DNA of 64,000 nucleotides from Trichoplax adhaerens (taxonomy: Eukaryota > Placozoa > Uniplacotomia > Trichoplacea > Trichoplacidae), in NCBI RefSeq assembly GCF_000150275.1, contig NW_002060944.1, forward strand, positions 9,076,159 through 9,140,158. Direction: 5' to 3'. Numbering within the stretch: position 1 is the first letter of the stretch; each line of letters starts with the position of its first letter. Made by a program: the position numbers and the translations under genes. This document shows positions 13,431 through 27,261 of the stretch, in pieces. A model generated the notes under the pieces. The model made no database searches. It had not been told where the DNA came from and saw only the letters and a program-made list of their open reading frames with translations.

Positions 13431-14250
13431 TATAACGCTTGGCGTATCCTCAATCATTCATAAGTTATGAGCTCGAATTTATATATTTATATTATTCTAT
13501 AATCGCGAAATTGCCAGGTAATTCTTATAAACTATTTTCATGAGTTATCCATATTTATAACGATTACTTGCTGTAATATCTGATATTACTATTGCAATTA
13601 TCATAAAATGTTAACGTTAATAAAGATTCGGATCATAATGATTAGTAAAATTATGGATAAAGAAACGTATTAGAACTACCACCAAAGATTTTTTAAAGAT
13701 AGCAATTTCTATCTCAAGAGTTCATTATCGTTCTTATAGACAATGAATAACTAGAGTTTGCATTAGATCAATCGTTATTGAATAGTAACGAAATGACTAC
13801 TTTAATTAGAGATAAAATTGAATACACAGAAATGTGAATAATCGCTTTGGTAACGTTGTGCTTATCCTTAATTTTTATAAGTTGTGAGCTCGAATTAATG
13901 TATTTATATTTTGTAATCGCGATATTGCCAAGCATTTGATACAACTTTTATGGTTAAAGTTATCCATATTTCTCACGATTAATTACTGTAATATCTGATC
14001 TTACTACTGCAAATATCATGTAACACTAACCCTAATAAATATCCTGACTACAATAATTAGTAAATATTATCCACCAAATGAACGTATTAGAAAGAACAGC
14101 AAATATTTTAAAGATAGCGACATCCGCCGTATCAAATGAGCCAGTTATCTTTCTTGTAAATAATGAATGATTAGATTCTACATTAGATGATTTAGCTATT
14201 ACATGGTAACGAAATCATATTATTTAGAGACGAAATGGAATATACATTAT
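13431..14250. repeat. Diverged direct repeat, two copies of about 400 bp
   Basis: Copy one is about 13431-13830 and copy two about 13843-14250. Matching landmarks in the same order include GTATCCTCAAT/CTTATCCTTAAT, GAGCTCGAATT, TATTTATATT, AATCGCGA, ATTGCCA, TTATCCATATTT, CTGTAATATCTGAT, AACGTATTAGAA, TTTTAAAGATAGC, and a final TAACGAAAT. The copies are nearly adjacent, so an ancient tandem duplication is the simplest reading. No coding capacity, target-site duplication or terminal repeat was identified. Confidence 0.7.
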
Positions 14251-17131
14251 CACTATTTCTTTAGTCTGCGGAGTTGTCCATAGAACTAGTTTACCAGGAT
14301 TCTTATGTACTGTGGATCATACATTTGTAGTTCACTCTGAAAGTTTACCTACTGCATAACAGATTTGTAGTAAAGTGACTCTGCGCACTACTTTGGTGAA
14401 CTATATTTGGCTAGTCTCCCCTAATTCAAGCGTTCACCACAGGATTTTTGAGGCTATTGCCAGGGGTAATAGCTCATCTACACCAATAAGGTTAATATTA
14501 CTTTAGTTGTGAGGGAAGTGCGTAGTTTTATCAATGCAAATCAATGCAGAAAAGGAAGAACGAAAGAATCGATTTCACAGATCGGGGCCAGATGCTTATA
14601 TAGCTTCGGGTCCGCTAGCTATGCGCTTGTACTTTTAAAAATATTGCAATTTTTATAAGCTTTACTCCAGAAGATTTAGACTATATGGCACAGTATGGGT
14701 TTAGGTCCTTACAAATAACATCCTTTAACAACATACTACTCATCCAGTAGTATGCTCGGAGCTCTGTGCATCCCTTCCTTGTTCATACCTCATGGTACTA
14801 CATTCCTTCATTTTGGATGCAGCACCTAGCTACCATACAGAACCTCTCATCTCATATATAGCATACAATGCATCATTATTTTTTCTTATTTGTAACATTA
14901 TGACTCCATTAATTCATTAATAACTCGGATGATTTGGTCCTTGTTGTCTGCACACAAACTAATCTAATCTATCAGGCTCCTCTACATAAATCTAATCTAA
15001 TCTAATGGGCTCTTCTACAAGATCATAGAAATATTACTGTATATTTGCTCTATAAAATACTGTACAATCATCAATTTCTAGAAGACGTATCGATAAATTA
15101 TCATGATTGTGGAATAAAATAGTATTCGACCGGGGTACACTATAGTTTCAGCTATCTCTCACGCTATATCTGCTATGCCTCCGTATATACAGATAAGAGA
15201 GAGAGCTAAGTTAGAAAAATGGTAAATTTAAAATAATCATCAAGTATTTGATCTCGATGGCACCCTAAAGGCAACAATTTACGTCCACTGCTTTCGAAAA
15301 TAGACGATAATCTAATAAAATAATGCAAATAAGCTTACTAACTGCTAAAATATCGAGAAAGTTTTAATTTTTAATAATCCTATTGTAGTAAATAATGGCG
15401 TAAATTTGAACTACTGTTAAGCCAAGTTAAAGTAAATTCTCCTTCTTATGAAGAGTTCGTAATTAAATTCTCCTTATAGCGAAGGATTTATAACTCAATT
15501 CTTCTCTAGTTTCGGGTTTATACCGCAAATGAGGCAATTATTGAAGATGAGACAGCAGGAGAATGCATATCCATATAAAAATATTAAAATCAAATCAGTT
15601 CAAGCAGAATTAAATGTTCTGTGATTAATACTGCAGATGATATAAGCGTATATCATAGCTAATCTATACTACCTCCAGCAAGATGGTCCTAATTATACCA
15701 TATTATTCTAGATTGAAGTTATGATTAGAATCTATAAATGGAGTGATCGTAGCAAAGGAGAGGCTCTATCTATTAAAAATCGATTTCACAATCACAGTAA
15801 ATTTAATAACATGTTTTTCAGCTTACATAGATGAGATCTATTACGTAAAGGAAAAAGGAGAGAACAATTTTAATTCGAAATCATTAGATGTGGAAGTTTT
15901 ATATAATTTATAATCGAACATGGATATAAGCTAACACTTCCTCAAGCCATTCACTGCTATAATGCTCAATACCGCATAAACCTTTCACAAAGGGCGTGTT
16001 TAGATCGATTTAAATGATATTAGAATTTGCTATCGTCCTACTTTAATTAAATAATTAGGAAAGATACGTATTATACATAACATAGCAGTGACTAGATTAA
16101 GCTCTTCAAAAAATCAATAGCAAGATCTAAATTTAAATTTGCATTTTCCATTAGTATCAAGACTGTAGCAACTACGCTTATTGTGATATTTGTCCTTTAA
16201 TATTTGAAAGTTTAATTATAATAGATCACACTCTTTCTATTGTAACAGGATAGCAATGACGTCGTAGACACGGTGGCATTCTCATTAAAGTTACTAATTT
16301 ATTTTTGACCTGCCTACTTGGTAATTGTGATTACTCCAGGTCCTACGGGTGACTATGTAATGAGAGCCTTAATCTTCTAGTTCCAATAAACGAAGCTTTA
16401 AAACAAGAAGAAATTCATCATTTTATTATAGCAGCACAATCCATAAACCATCACTATGGCTATTTCATTATGATGTAACAAGGAGACGATCATTGAACCT
16501 AATGAAATAATTAATACTGACATTAGTAATGACAAAAATAATGACAAAAATAGGCTAAGACAGCAGGGTTATCCAATTATCATAACAAAACGATCTATTC
16601 AATTGATGATCAATAAAAATTATTTACACCTACAAAATCTTCAATGTTCTTTAATAATACCATTATTTCATTCCAATAACCAATTTCGTCGGCTTATTAA
16701 ATGCACGTAACCAACCACATTAACTTTAATTGTAAAATAAATTATCGAAGTAGTCGTTTGTCAACTCTATGATAAAAACTTTATATTTGTATGTTAATGT
16801 TATAATAAAATAACATTCTACGCTCGCCTTTATTGTTAACGTAATGATGTGCATTTGCATGAAAAGAATAACAGTAGGAATAACCCTGATTGATTCTTTA
16901 GCTTTAGGCAATTGATGAAAAGAATAGAAGGCTACGATGTATTTGGCCGTGACCTAAATTAAGAGCAGGTAATTAATTGATCTAATGTGTTACTTTACCG
17001 TCAGTAAGAAAAGAAAATCTAAGCCATGGTCTTGACTCAAACCTAATTCTCTTTCAATAATACTGATACTTCGATCTATTTGCATGAGAGATCTATTTTG
17101 TAGTGATTTAAATTAGACCAGCACAACGATC

Positions 17132-20100
17132 ATGATGATCCAACCGTTGCCTAATGGCAGCGAAGAAACAGGCGATATCTCACTTAAAGTCGTCAGGAAA
17201 AATGATGATAAGATTTCAGAAAAAGCTGAAGAAAATGATTATGATTCTAGTGAAGTGTCATTCGATCCAAATTATATAAAATTTATCGCTACTCCACTCA
17301 AGAAATCTAGATCTACATTGAAAAGAGCAGCAACAAGAAATAATCTGAATATAGAAATATCACCAGTCTATAAGGTAAATTGGATTAAACTACAACGGTA
17401 ACCACCTGTTTATCTATAATTTGAACGTAAATAATGATGGTGGAAGTTAATAACATTCTCAGAGTCATGTAAAATGATCGAGGTACCGTCTCAAATTTGC
17501 AAGAGAGTTACCCAAAGAGAGATATAGGATAATGACTAGCTATAAAAATAAAATCATGGTCAGTACACGGTAACTTCCACTCTATTCTTTCATTATACTC
17601 TTACTCCTGAAATAGGATTACTATCTTCCATAAAGCAATAATCGAGAATAAATTATCGTCGACGACGGAATAACAGCTTCAATTTGTTATACCTGTTATC
17701 GTTATTTGCTTCTTAACGTCTATCAATCTAACGAAGAAAATTTATAACCATGCCTTATGTATTTAAAAATTTTTCTTATGTCATTTGATCACTTCATATC
17801 TTGCCCATCATAAAGTTGATTAAATCCTAATATAGAATTTCTTATTCGTTAATATCGTACGTACATTACGATAATTGGAAAAGTACTTGAACTTAACTGG
17901 ATTATGTTTGTAGCTTATTCCATAATTGAATAACTAAACTATGATGACTACATGAAAAAACTGTACGTTTATAGAAGCACAAGTGCTATATTTGTCACTA
18001 ACTCAGTTTGTTAAATTAGACCTTAACAGACCTAGTAGAGAATAGTACCTTACATGTTCTACGCTAATGTATAGGCAAGGAAGCAAATAAAGTTTTCTTG
18101 GCTCAGGATTAATTGGAAAACAATATTAGTTAATATAAATATCGCTGTCGTGCGATGTTTATTCCCTAGGGTATATATCAAATGCGCTAACAATTATTTT
18201 GCCATGTGATAGATGACTTTTCTACCGATATTTGTATGCACCTGTTGATCTTTGTCTCAGATATATGTAATAGCCATTAGACATTTTAAACTATAAAAAA
18301 ATACCTATAGTGATCCACTTCTAGCCTAGCTGCAAACATAAGAACGAATGAATTGCCTACTCTATCAAATCCTTCAATGTAAACTTAAGTCCTCTTCAGG
18401 AAATGAAAGCTTCCTTTTCTGTAGTAATCCGACTAAGGCAGAGAATTTCTTCTTTTTTGTCGTAAACATCATGGATTGATGCCAAATTATTCTAGTAAAT
18501 AAAAGCTATCCTGATTATTCATTGGCTACTTACCACAGTGAATCAACGCATGGCCATGAAGTAAAATACATATCGCTATTTAATAGTCTCTCATATATTT
18601 TTCTTTGATTTATTTATAAAGCAAAAAGATTTTCTTTAAGCAATACGCATTATGGAAAAGAAACAGAAATTAAATTATTTAATATGTCATCATATCCAAT
18701 TTGAAACAGCTTTCCAGGATTTGATTTTCACTCCATTGAATACTTTTTTAGGCATGTCAAGCAGGCGATTTACGAAATTTAAAAACATTCGTGAGGCAAG
18801 CGGACATAAAGTCGAAGGAGTTATCTGCCGATCTGGTCAATGTAGTAGATGAAAGTCTCTTTACACCATTACATTATGCCGCAATCCACAATCATGCTGA
18901 TATATTGGCGTTTCTACTATCTAAAGGAGCAGGTAGATGTGCCTAATCTATCTTAAATTATAAGAGTAATGGAGTTTGCATGTGTTTTCAACTTTTTATT
19001 AATTCAAAAATAATAACGATAAATATAATCATATATATGTATACGTGTATATAAAACATGAAATATGATATTTACGGTGACGTACCAGTGTTTCTACTTT
19101 CTCATGAAGAAGATAAATATAGCTAGTCGATCTTAAATTGTGATACTAGTGGGTTCGGATGTATTTTAACTTTTATTAATTCAAAAATGATAACGCTTAA
19201 TATAAACATATATATATATATATATACCTGTATATATAAAACACAAAATTATCTATTGTTGGTGTACTGGTGTTTCTACGATCTAATGGAGCAGGTAAGT
19301 AAGCCTAATCTATCTTAAGTTATATAGTATTGCTAATGTGGTTTATATCTATTTTCGATTTTTATTAATTTCTTTACCGAGTCATTGCTGCTATTTTACT
19401 TATAAATAAAGAAAGATACAAAACTTTCAATTTACTTATCGTAATACTGATAAGAATGCTAACTGTATCTTTTACCGTAGTCTTTTTGAATACTTTAACT
19501 TATGCTAGATATTGATGCAGTTGGAGGTTGCCTAAGTCGAACTCCTCTGCATATGGCTGTTGAAAATAACAGTTTGCAATCTATTCGAGAATTAATAAGT
19601 CGTGATGCTGATATGTTCATCACAGATGAGCACAATCAGCACGTTGTGCATATTGCGGCGATGCAGGGCAACACCGAAACGACTAAGGTAATAAATTTTA
19701 AATTTTAATAAGCTGCTGATATAATTATTCCATATTTAGTTAATTTCGATTATCACGCACAAATATCCACCAGTTAATACTTGATGCTTTCGAGCTATGC
19801 ATTTACAATTAGATGCTGTTCGACTTTCAATTTTATCCTCAGTGGCGACACTATTTCATTTTAATTGGGTAAAAACTTCTTCTTCAGCTTATCCTTGAAA
19901 ATCTGCAGCAGTACAGTTCGACTTTAATCAACGACGTCGATGATGAGAACATGACGGCCTTGCATCATGCAGCTGATCGATGCCACTACGGAGTTTGTCA
20001 GCTACTGGTAAGTTAAGATCTTTGAAGTAATAATTCTTCTAATGTATAATTTCTCTTTACTACAACCCCGTGTGGAGTATGTGATTATTAGATTTCATGA

Positions 20101-23100
20101 TAAGTTGACTTTGCTAGATATTTTTGCCATATTAAAGTTCACGATATATAATTGCAATGTTTACTTAACTTTTTACGGTTTATACAGATAGAACATGGGG
20201 CAAAGCTAGCTGTGGTAGCTAATGAGGGCAGTACTTGTCTTCACTTAGCTGCATATCGTCTCGACCTAGGTATTATGGAGCTCTTGCTTAGGACAGGTTA
20301 GAAATCTCGGCCTAGTTTCCAATCTATATTCTTCAATCTTATTTTTGAATGCAATACAATTTTTCTGCTACTTCAAATTTGTAACATAGCTGAGAATCAA
20401 GGTATTAAGCAGTTCATTAATATGGGAGACAGCGACGGGAAAACGGTCCTAGAAATTGCCGTAGAATTAAATCACTTTGAGGTAATTGTAAGCGTTACCT
20501 ACCTGGTGTAAGTATATCTGTAAAATAACTGCTATGGCATGATAGATGTTTATTTGATGTATTCGATGGACTTGGATCCAATATTAGTGTTCCTAGGCAG
20601 TTATTAGCAAGTTAACTCTTTCCTTAGCGTAATAGATCACTGTTTCGTTAATAAGATGTTCTAATATTAACTGAAAATGTCATTAATCACGTATTCAATT
20701 TACAGATGACACAATTATGCCTCACCTATGGGGCAGATCCAGCCGGGGACCCTATCAAGAGTGGTGATGGACCTCATCAGGTATGATGAACATACTGAAT
20801 TTGTTAATATCCAAGTTAGAAACATGACGTATAAAAATAGAAACTTAATTGAGTTTTCTTTATTACATATGTGCTTATGTGTAGAGTCGATCCAAGTCGC
20901 TATTGCATATTGTAGCCATTAATGGCCATATTGAAATTGCAAAACTTCTTGTTCAATATGGAGTCTGTTTAGAGAGTGCAGATGATAAAGGTAGAACTGC
21001 AATGCATTTTGCAGCTTTAGGAAATCATCCTCATGTCATCCGATATTTGCATAAACAGGTGCTATTCAATATGCGTCTAAATCTATTTTATACTGCTGTT
21101 GTACATATAATATATATATACTATTTTTAATAAACTAGTATGTTCCTATCACGATAGCTTGATTGTACCAGCATAGCTAGTAGTAAGCAGATAAGATACT
21201 CTCTTTAACTCCTGTTTACTGTTATGAGATAAATATATTGCTGCTTTTTGAATTCTAGGGTCTGCACATTGATATTATGGATAAAAATAAAGTAACACCA
21301 TTCCTTACAGCATTACAACGAGGCTACATAAATATGATAAGAACGTTGCTCAACCTAGGGGCCAACATTATGCATGCAGATATAAACAATCGCAACTGCT
21401 TACATTACGCTGTCAATCATCAAGACATTTCTCCATTGCAGCTGCTATTTGATGTAAGTCTAAATCCTTCTAAAGGATTAATTAAAGTACAGTAAACGAA
21501 GGCACTTACCTTCTGAATATCTATAGAGTTTAATTTTTTCATTCAAGCAGACTTGTTATATGTCTGACCCTTCATCATGTCTTTCTATTTTCAAAATATT
21601 AGCGAGGAGCAGTATCTGCTATCAATGACAAAGATCGTAATGGCGATACCCCCCTATTGGTCTGCATTCCTAATAGAAATGAACAAGTTAGCGCATAACA
21701 TCAGTTTTTAAATGCTAAAGAAACTAGAATAAATATATTCCTTTTCACTAATACACCTATAACTGAGGCAATCTTTCCATAATTATACGTATATCAAATC
21801 GAGCAGGCTATCAACATGTTAATTAACTATGGCGCAGATGCAACATTAACAAACAAAGCTGGTGATACTTATTTACATATTGCCGCCGCTCATAATGGCT
21901 TCTCGTCGATCCGAACAATTTATAGCAAGCATAGCCTTAATACAAATACGAATAATTATAAAGGTATCACAGCCTTGCATATTGCAGCTCATCGTGGATA
22001 TCATGAAACGGTTCAAACTTTGTTAGATATCGGAGCTGATGTCGATAACAAGTAAGATTCTAGTTAAAATCTATAAATTAGTTATTGTTACTTACGTCTG
22101 CTGTATTTAAGAACATGATTAGTAAAATATACGAGAATATCGTAAAAACATTTTTGCCTTACCCTTCCTGATACTATAATACATTTCGTAATTTGAAGCA
22201 TCATATACATGCATATGTAACGGTTGGGTTTATCTAAATTTATTTGTATACTCTCTAGTGACATCTTTGGTAATACACCATTACATGGCGCTGCAGAAGA
22301 AAATAAAGTAGCAGTTATCAAATTACTAGTTAAGCAAAGTGCCGATATTAACGCTGTAAATAGGAAAAAGGTATATCAATATACGAATAATCTATTGAAA
22401 TTATCTTAGCTTTACCAAATTTGTGAATTAAAACCAGTAAAGATTACTGAAACACTTTCAAGAGAATTGTTAAAGCTTAAAACGACAAGTAAGATTGATA
22501 TTAATACAATGCATTTTATATACCCATAGAACACACCTTTGCATAGAGCATGCCAGAAAAATTCTCTAGATGCAGCTAAATGGTTATTGAATCATAATGC
22601 TGATATATCTAGGCGCAATATTAAAGGCCAAACTTGTCTTGATGTGGCTATAGAAAATGATCGCGTTGATATTGGATTAGCTATTATCAGCGATGACCGG
22701 TACATTGATAAATTTACATTTATAATGCTGCAATACATGAATAAGGTTTAATAAAGGAAATCGTAAAATCTTTCAATTATTATGGAGCTTATGATATCAT
22801 TTCAACTGTATGTATATTATAATGTAATTAAAGTTGGCAGGCTGTGATGGACTGCCGCGGGCCAGACGGGTATACACCCATGAAACGATTAGTGGAAAAG
22901 ATGCCTAAGGTTGCAGAGGTAAAAAGATTTTAACCTCGAATTTGTTGAATTACTAAATTAATAGCAAGTCCTATATATGGCGATTAAATATGTAATATAT
23001 ATATATATTGTAGTTTACCTATCTAATTATTCCATCCATGACAAAATAATGTTTCCTTATTTTATTTCCATACCTAATTTTTCTTGGCCTCCAACTCTAA

Positions 23101-26100
23101 TTACAGGCTGTCATGGACCGTTGTGTAGTTCATTCCACCCATCCATCAAATCATCCAGATGCATTTGTAAGCATCTTTTTAGGGATGAAATTAAATCACT
23201 ATTCTTGATTTTTTTATGAAAGTCATTCAATAAAAGTGACAGGTCAAATTACAATTATTAAACATTTCACTTTCCTTTCAGATTACCTTTAATTTCAAGT
23301 ATATCGAATCATCACCTGAGCATGTTCATTTACAAGAAAATAAAGATAAATACTTAACTATCTCGGTAAATATTATTAGATGGTTTACATTAATCGCGTG
23401 CATCACAATAAAACATATTCTCATTTGCCATAACTATGCCAGATTAAATTAAAAACAAATTTATCATCAAAACTTTTCTCTCTACCCTTGTGAATGGAAT
23501 GATAGTCTCGCTAGCTACTATTTAATTTTTTACTTCTTATAGAGTATGGTCGCATCAAATCGGAGTGAATTATTATCTCATCCATTAACAATGGCCTATC
23601 GAATGCAGAAATGGTATTATTTCTTCCCATGTTATTACACCAATACGATAAAATTAAACCTAGCAGAAAATGGTTAAATTCAACAGCTTCATCTTTTCGG
23701 CTAATATAAGTAGTGAAGGAGCTATTATGAAATAGGATAGCGCTTATCGGTTTCGTTTTGAAATAGATAAAAAGTTTCGTCTAATTATGAATTTAAAGTA
23801 TCTCTGTGATTAAGTATGCAAGTGTACATACGAATGTATGAATATGTATTAGAAAAGTAAGAGACCTATAGTATACGATGCTATGGAACCTGTAAACCCG
23901 TATATTAATCTGATGAGTACTTCAAAGATTTAAATTTGATTAAATTAAGTATTGGACATGAATCTAACTGACTTAACAATTAATAATTTAACAATTTTAA
24001 TAATCGATCAATAGTTTGTAGACAATATTTAATAGCATACGAGATGATATCAAATGAATTTTAGGATTAATTTTAAGTCTTCTATCTCATATGTGTCGAA
24101 TAATTAGGAACGGTGGCATAGGTTTAGCGTATTACCTGAAACTTATCTTCTACATTATAATTGTTTCTATCTTTGTTTTGGCAATGGGGCTTGATATAAT
24201 CTGCCATCCTTCGGCTAAAAAACGTATAAATAACACAATTATAGTAAGTAATATTTTATAACCGATTCAGATAGAGCGATTATTATCGTGAATAAGATGA
24301 AATGGCTAATTTTTCAACTATTCATTACAGGACTGTAGCTTTTTCTCGCGTACTTTCATCAACAATTCTTCTATAGTAGTTATGATTCTTGGATTTATGG
24401 TATTATTCGCTCACTTCATTTATATTTGGAGATGGGTAGGTCATTCGATTTCATCATTATTACGTTAACCATAATTCTAGCGAATTAACTTGATCTAAGA
24501 TTTCTCGGAAAATGCCTTTCATAAAGCGTATTTTCATACAAAAGTGTAGTTTAAATATCACCGATTTACTTTTTATTGTAATCAATTAAGAAGTAAATCT
24601 TCCCTATGATTTTAGAAATATCATGACGAAATTCTGCAGTATTTAAATTTTATACCAATCAATAATTTTAGTGATTATATTTTATTTTATTGCCGCACTG
24701 TCTTCATGACTCATTGATTTATCCAACAACTTCGTAACAGTTATTTTTAACTATGATAGAACATAATATTGTTTCAATAATGTAATTTATCTTTTCATAA
24801 GCAAAAAATATATACTATTTTGGCACAGCATTATGATATTGACAAAAATTGTTTGCTAGTCAAAATTTAAAGTTTAAGATATCTTTTTCTTGATATCGCC
24901 GTATCATCCTTATGATTTCTAATCGGATTATTCGATATGCTTTATCCATCTATGATAATAGCTACTGTATTTTCTACCCTTACGAAATATTACTGTAGAA
25001 AGCGAAATTTTGTCACGCTGTCATAACTCTGCACAAACAATGTAAACAGCGATCTATTAGCAATTAACTTTTATGCCACTTATTATCTCGTATGTAGCAT
25101 CGACATAGTTATTTCAAATCTAAGTACATTTAGATCTTAAGATATACCTATTTATGTTATTTAAATTTCTTTTTAGCCATTTGAATATTTAAAGAAACTA
25201 TCAATCAATGGCATTGAAGTTATAATTGCCTTCTTAGCCATAATTGTTAGCATAATTTCCTTAACACGCCGACATAATACTGTCAACGAACAAGCGGGTG
25301 CTGTCTTGATATTCTTAACACAACTGGTTTTAATCGTAAATTTACAGAGGTAAAAGAAAATTATGCCTTATAATTAGACTTCTAATTTCTATTATTATAT
25401 CTATACCATGATTTAAGACGCATTCATCACTATATAATTTCTTACTATTTGAACCTAGAGCTCATTTTTTTGGTAAATATGTCGTCATGTTTATATCCGT
25501 CCTCAAGACAGTTATAAAAGTCATGTTTCTTGTAGCCTTATTCCTATTTATTTTTATGATTTCATTCGTTATGGCTTTCAACATTAATGACGTAAGCTTT
25601 ACTCTTACATAAATTAACATTAATATTTCAGCCATTTATTTCCATATTGAATATGTAAAAGTGTTATATAACAGTATATCGATCTATGAATATAAACTTA
25701 ATGTAATATAAATTTAATTCCGTAATAATATCCTAATCTTTTCGGCAGACTGCTCCGTTCGCAACAATCTTCAATTCTGTTTTGAGTACAGTAGTGATGT
25801 TTTCAGGGGAAATCAATTTTAACAGTAACTTTCAATCTCCATCTCATAACTTACCTCCTGGCCAACTGGTATCCCTCGGATTACTCTTGATCGCTTTCAT
25901 TGTTATCATGAATATTACATTGTCCAACTTACTGGTAATTCTTAACTCCTAGGCTTATATATTAAGGCCTATTACTAGAGAGGTTATAATATTCATTTAC
26001 TACCTCATAAATGACAGTGCAATGTAAAAATATACGATAATAATATCTTTGTGCAAGCATACACGTATATTAGGCAGAACAAAATGGTCATTTTCTAGTA

Positions 26101-27261
26101 GTAATTATGTATTTAAACTGAAAATATGGTCGGCGTTCTCATCATAATTATATTAACGAAGTTGCTAAACTTTAAAACTCTTCCTTTTGTTCATTTCTCG
26201 TGTGTAGATCGGTCTAGCTGTCGGTGATATTCAAGAATTACAACAGCAAGCTGAATTAACGAGTATTGTTCATGACTTAGTCTTAATCTATGAGTATAAC
26301 AATCAGTATCCTTTATTCATTCGAAAATGGCTGTACAGGCCCACGAGTATCATTAAAGCTTCTGGACCTGAAGGAAAATTTAAAAGAGTAAGATGTATCA
26401 AAATTAAATGAATTAGTATGAATAAGTTTTTTCATAGGTAATATCTTAATTCATAATTGATCTTCTTAAATCACAAGGAAATACAAATTTGGAGTTCTTT
26501 TAGAGAATTTGCAGTTTAAATTAGTCTGCTAATTTTAGGCCAATGGCAAAGACTTAGCTATTATTAGTGCCGCTACTTGGCAACTGCCTAGATTTCTAAG
26601 ATGTGATCTTATACTATTACTATGACTTGAAGAGATTCCTTAATTAAGGACTTTTTTCCGTCTTCTCCATTAGTACGTATGGGAATCAGTTTCGGAAAGA
26701 GCAAAATTGTTATCCATCTTACGGCAGAAACGTATACACATTTGTAGTAATGAAGTGAAATCTGTTGCAGAGGAAAATAATCGCAGCTTACTAGATGAGT
26801 AAGTTACCATCATTTTGTCTAAATACCTGTGGATGATGAAAATAGAATATGACAATATATTTATAGGATTATCATTACTTATCCACTCCACATTTTCTGC
26901 TGATCCATATTGATAAAACAATTTATTGCCTTAATGATATGCGTTAATTAAATTGTAATATTGCTATGTATTCCATAATTGTCTGTAGTTGCGCTACTTG
27001 TTTATTTTAAATATGACCTCAAGTATGAATACTTCATTTATCGTACGGTAAAAGTTAGAAATGTTTGCTTGATAGTTGCTGTTGCCGATTCATAGAAGTT
27101 TATAATTTTTTCTTTACATCCACAGAATTACAGCATTGAAAGCTTCAGTTAAAGCTCTGACTGAACAAAACGAAATCACACAAAACAACAATGACTATCT
27201 CACAAAGATAATTCAAGCTATAGCAATCAAAGTGGATGCTTCTATAGCTGATTTAAAATAG
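17132..27261 (+). CDS. TRPA1-like: TRPA1-like ankyrin-repeat cation channel, copy B
   Basis: Tandem paralogue of copy A on the same strand. Exons: 17132-17374, 18752-18932, 19509-19687, 19888-20007, 20188-20296, 20390-20481, 20706-20780, 20885-21058, 21259-21453, 21603-21686, 21807-22051, 22259-22370, 22530-22699, 22834-22918, 23107-23166, 23282-23365, 23543-23613, 24108-24243, 24331-24435, 25177-25349, 25459-25591, 25749-25934, 26208-26387, 26674-26798, 27126-27261. Total 3453 nt, 1150 aa plus stop, phases intact. Twenty exons match copy A in length; exons 1, 7, 19, 24 and 25 differ. Domain order is the same: acidic N-terminus, ankyrin repeats, HPLTMAYRMQKW before S1, six membrane segments, pore with SGEINF, S6 leading into IGLAVGDI, and a C-terminal helical tail. 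Exon 7 is 10 codons longer (Gly/Pro-rich insert). The two N-termini differ strongly outside the RRA/RAATRNNL-like end of exon 1, so the copies may have different regulation. Confidence 0.9.
18907..19320 (+). repeat. Three tandem copies of an exon 2 end plus donor, about 181 bp apart
   Basis: The last 26 nt of exon 2 of TRPA copy B and the start of its intron (from 18907) recur at about 19089 and 19270. Shared parts are GTTTCTAC..TCTA/TCATG..GAGCAG/GAAGA, then CTAATCTATCTTAA-like sequence, TTTTTATTAATTCAAAAAT, and a TATATA tract before ACATAAAA-like sequence. The second copy has lost the donor; the third has a strong GCAG|GTAAGT at 19291-19300 but no ankyrin coding upstream. The third copy is truncated. 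This is a recent local tandem duplication inside intron 2. Confidence 0.75.
24616..24716 (+). pseudogene. Membrane-segment-like relic between S2 and S3 exons, TRPA copy B
   Basis: After a TTTTAG acceptor, one frame reads a stop-interrupted lead-in and then IILVIIFYFIAALSS before a TGA at 24717-24719. The hydrophobic core resembles the IINLILILAALLSL of the stretch at the same intron position in copy A. The true exons on either side (24331-24435 and 25177-25349) join in phase 0 without it. Read as a decayed counterpart of the copy A relic exon; short hydrophobic stretches occur by chance in AT-rich DNA, so this is weak alone. Confidence 0.3.

Larger units (their letters stand above)
12922..17131. 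other. Intergenic region between the two TRPA genes
   Basis: 4.2 kb without a supportable gene. It contains a two-copy direct repeat of about 400 bp at 13431-14250. A short stretch near 14575-14640 is less AT-rich than its surroundings but has no readable frame of note. The open frame at 16726-16911 (-) is compositionally AT-driven and has no family resemblance. No remnant of a third TRPA copy was recognised. Confidence 0.6.

Noticed and set aside
22088-22321. 77-codon minus-strand frame inside TRPA copy B
   Set aside because: Antisense to ankyrin exon 12 and flanking intron; no independent support.
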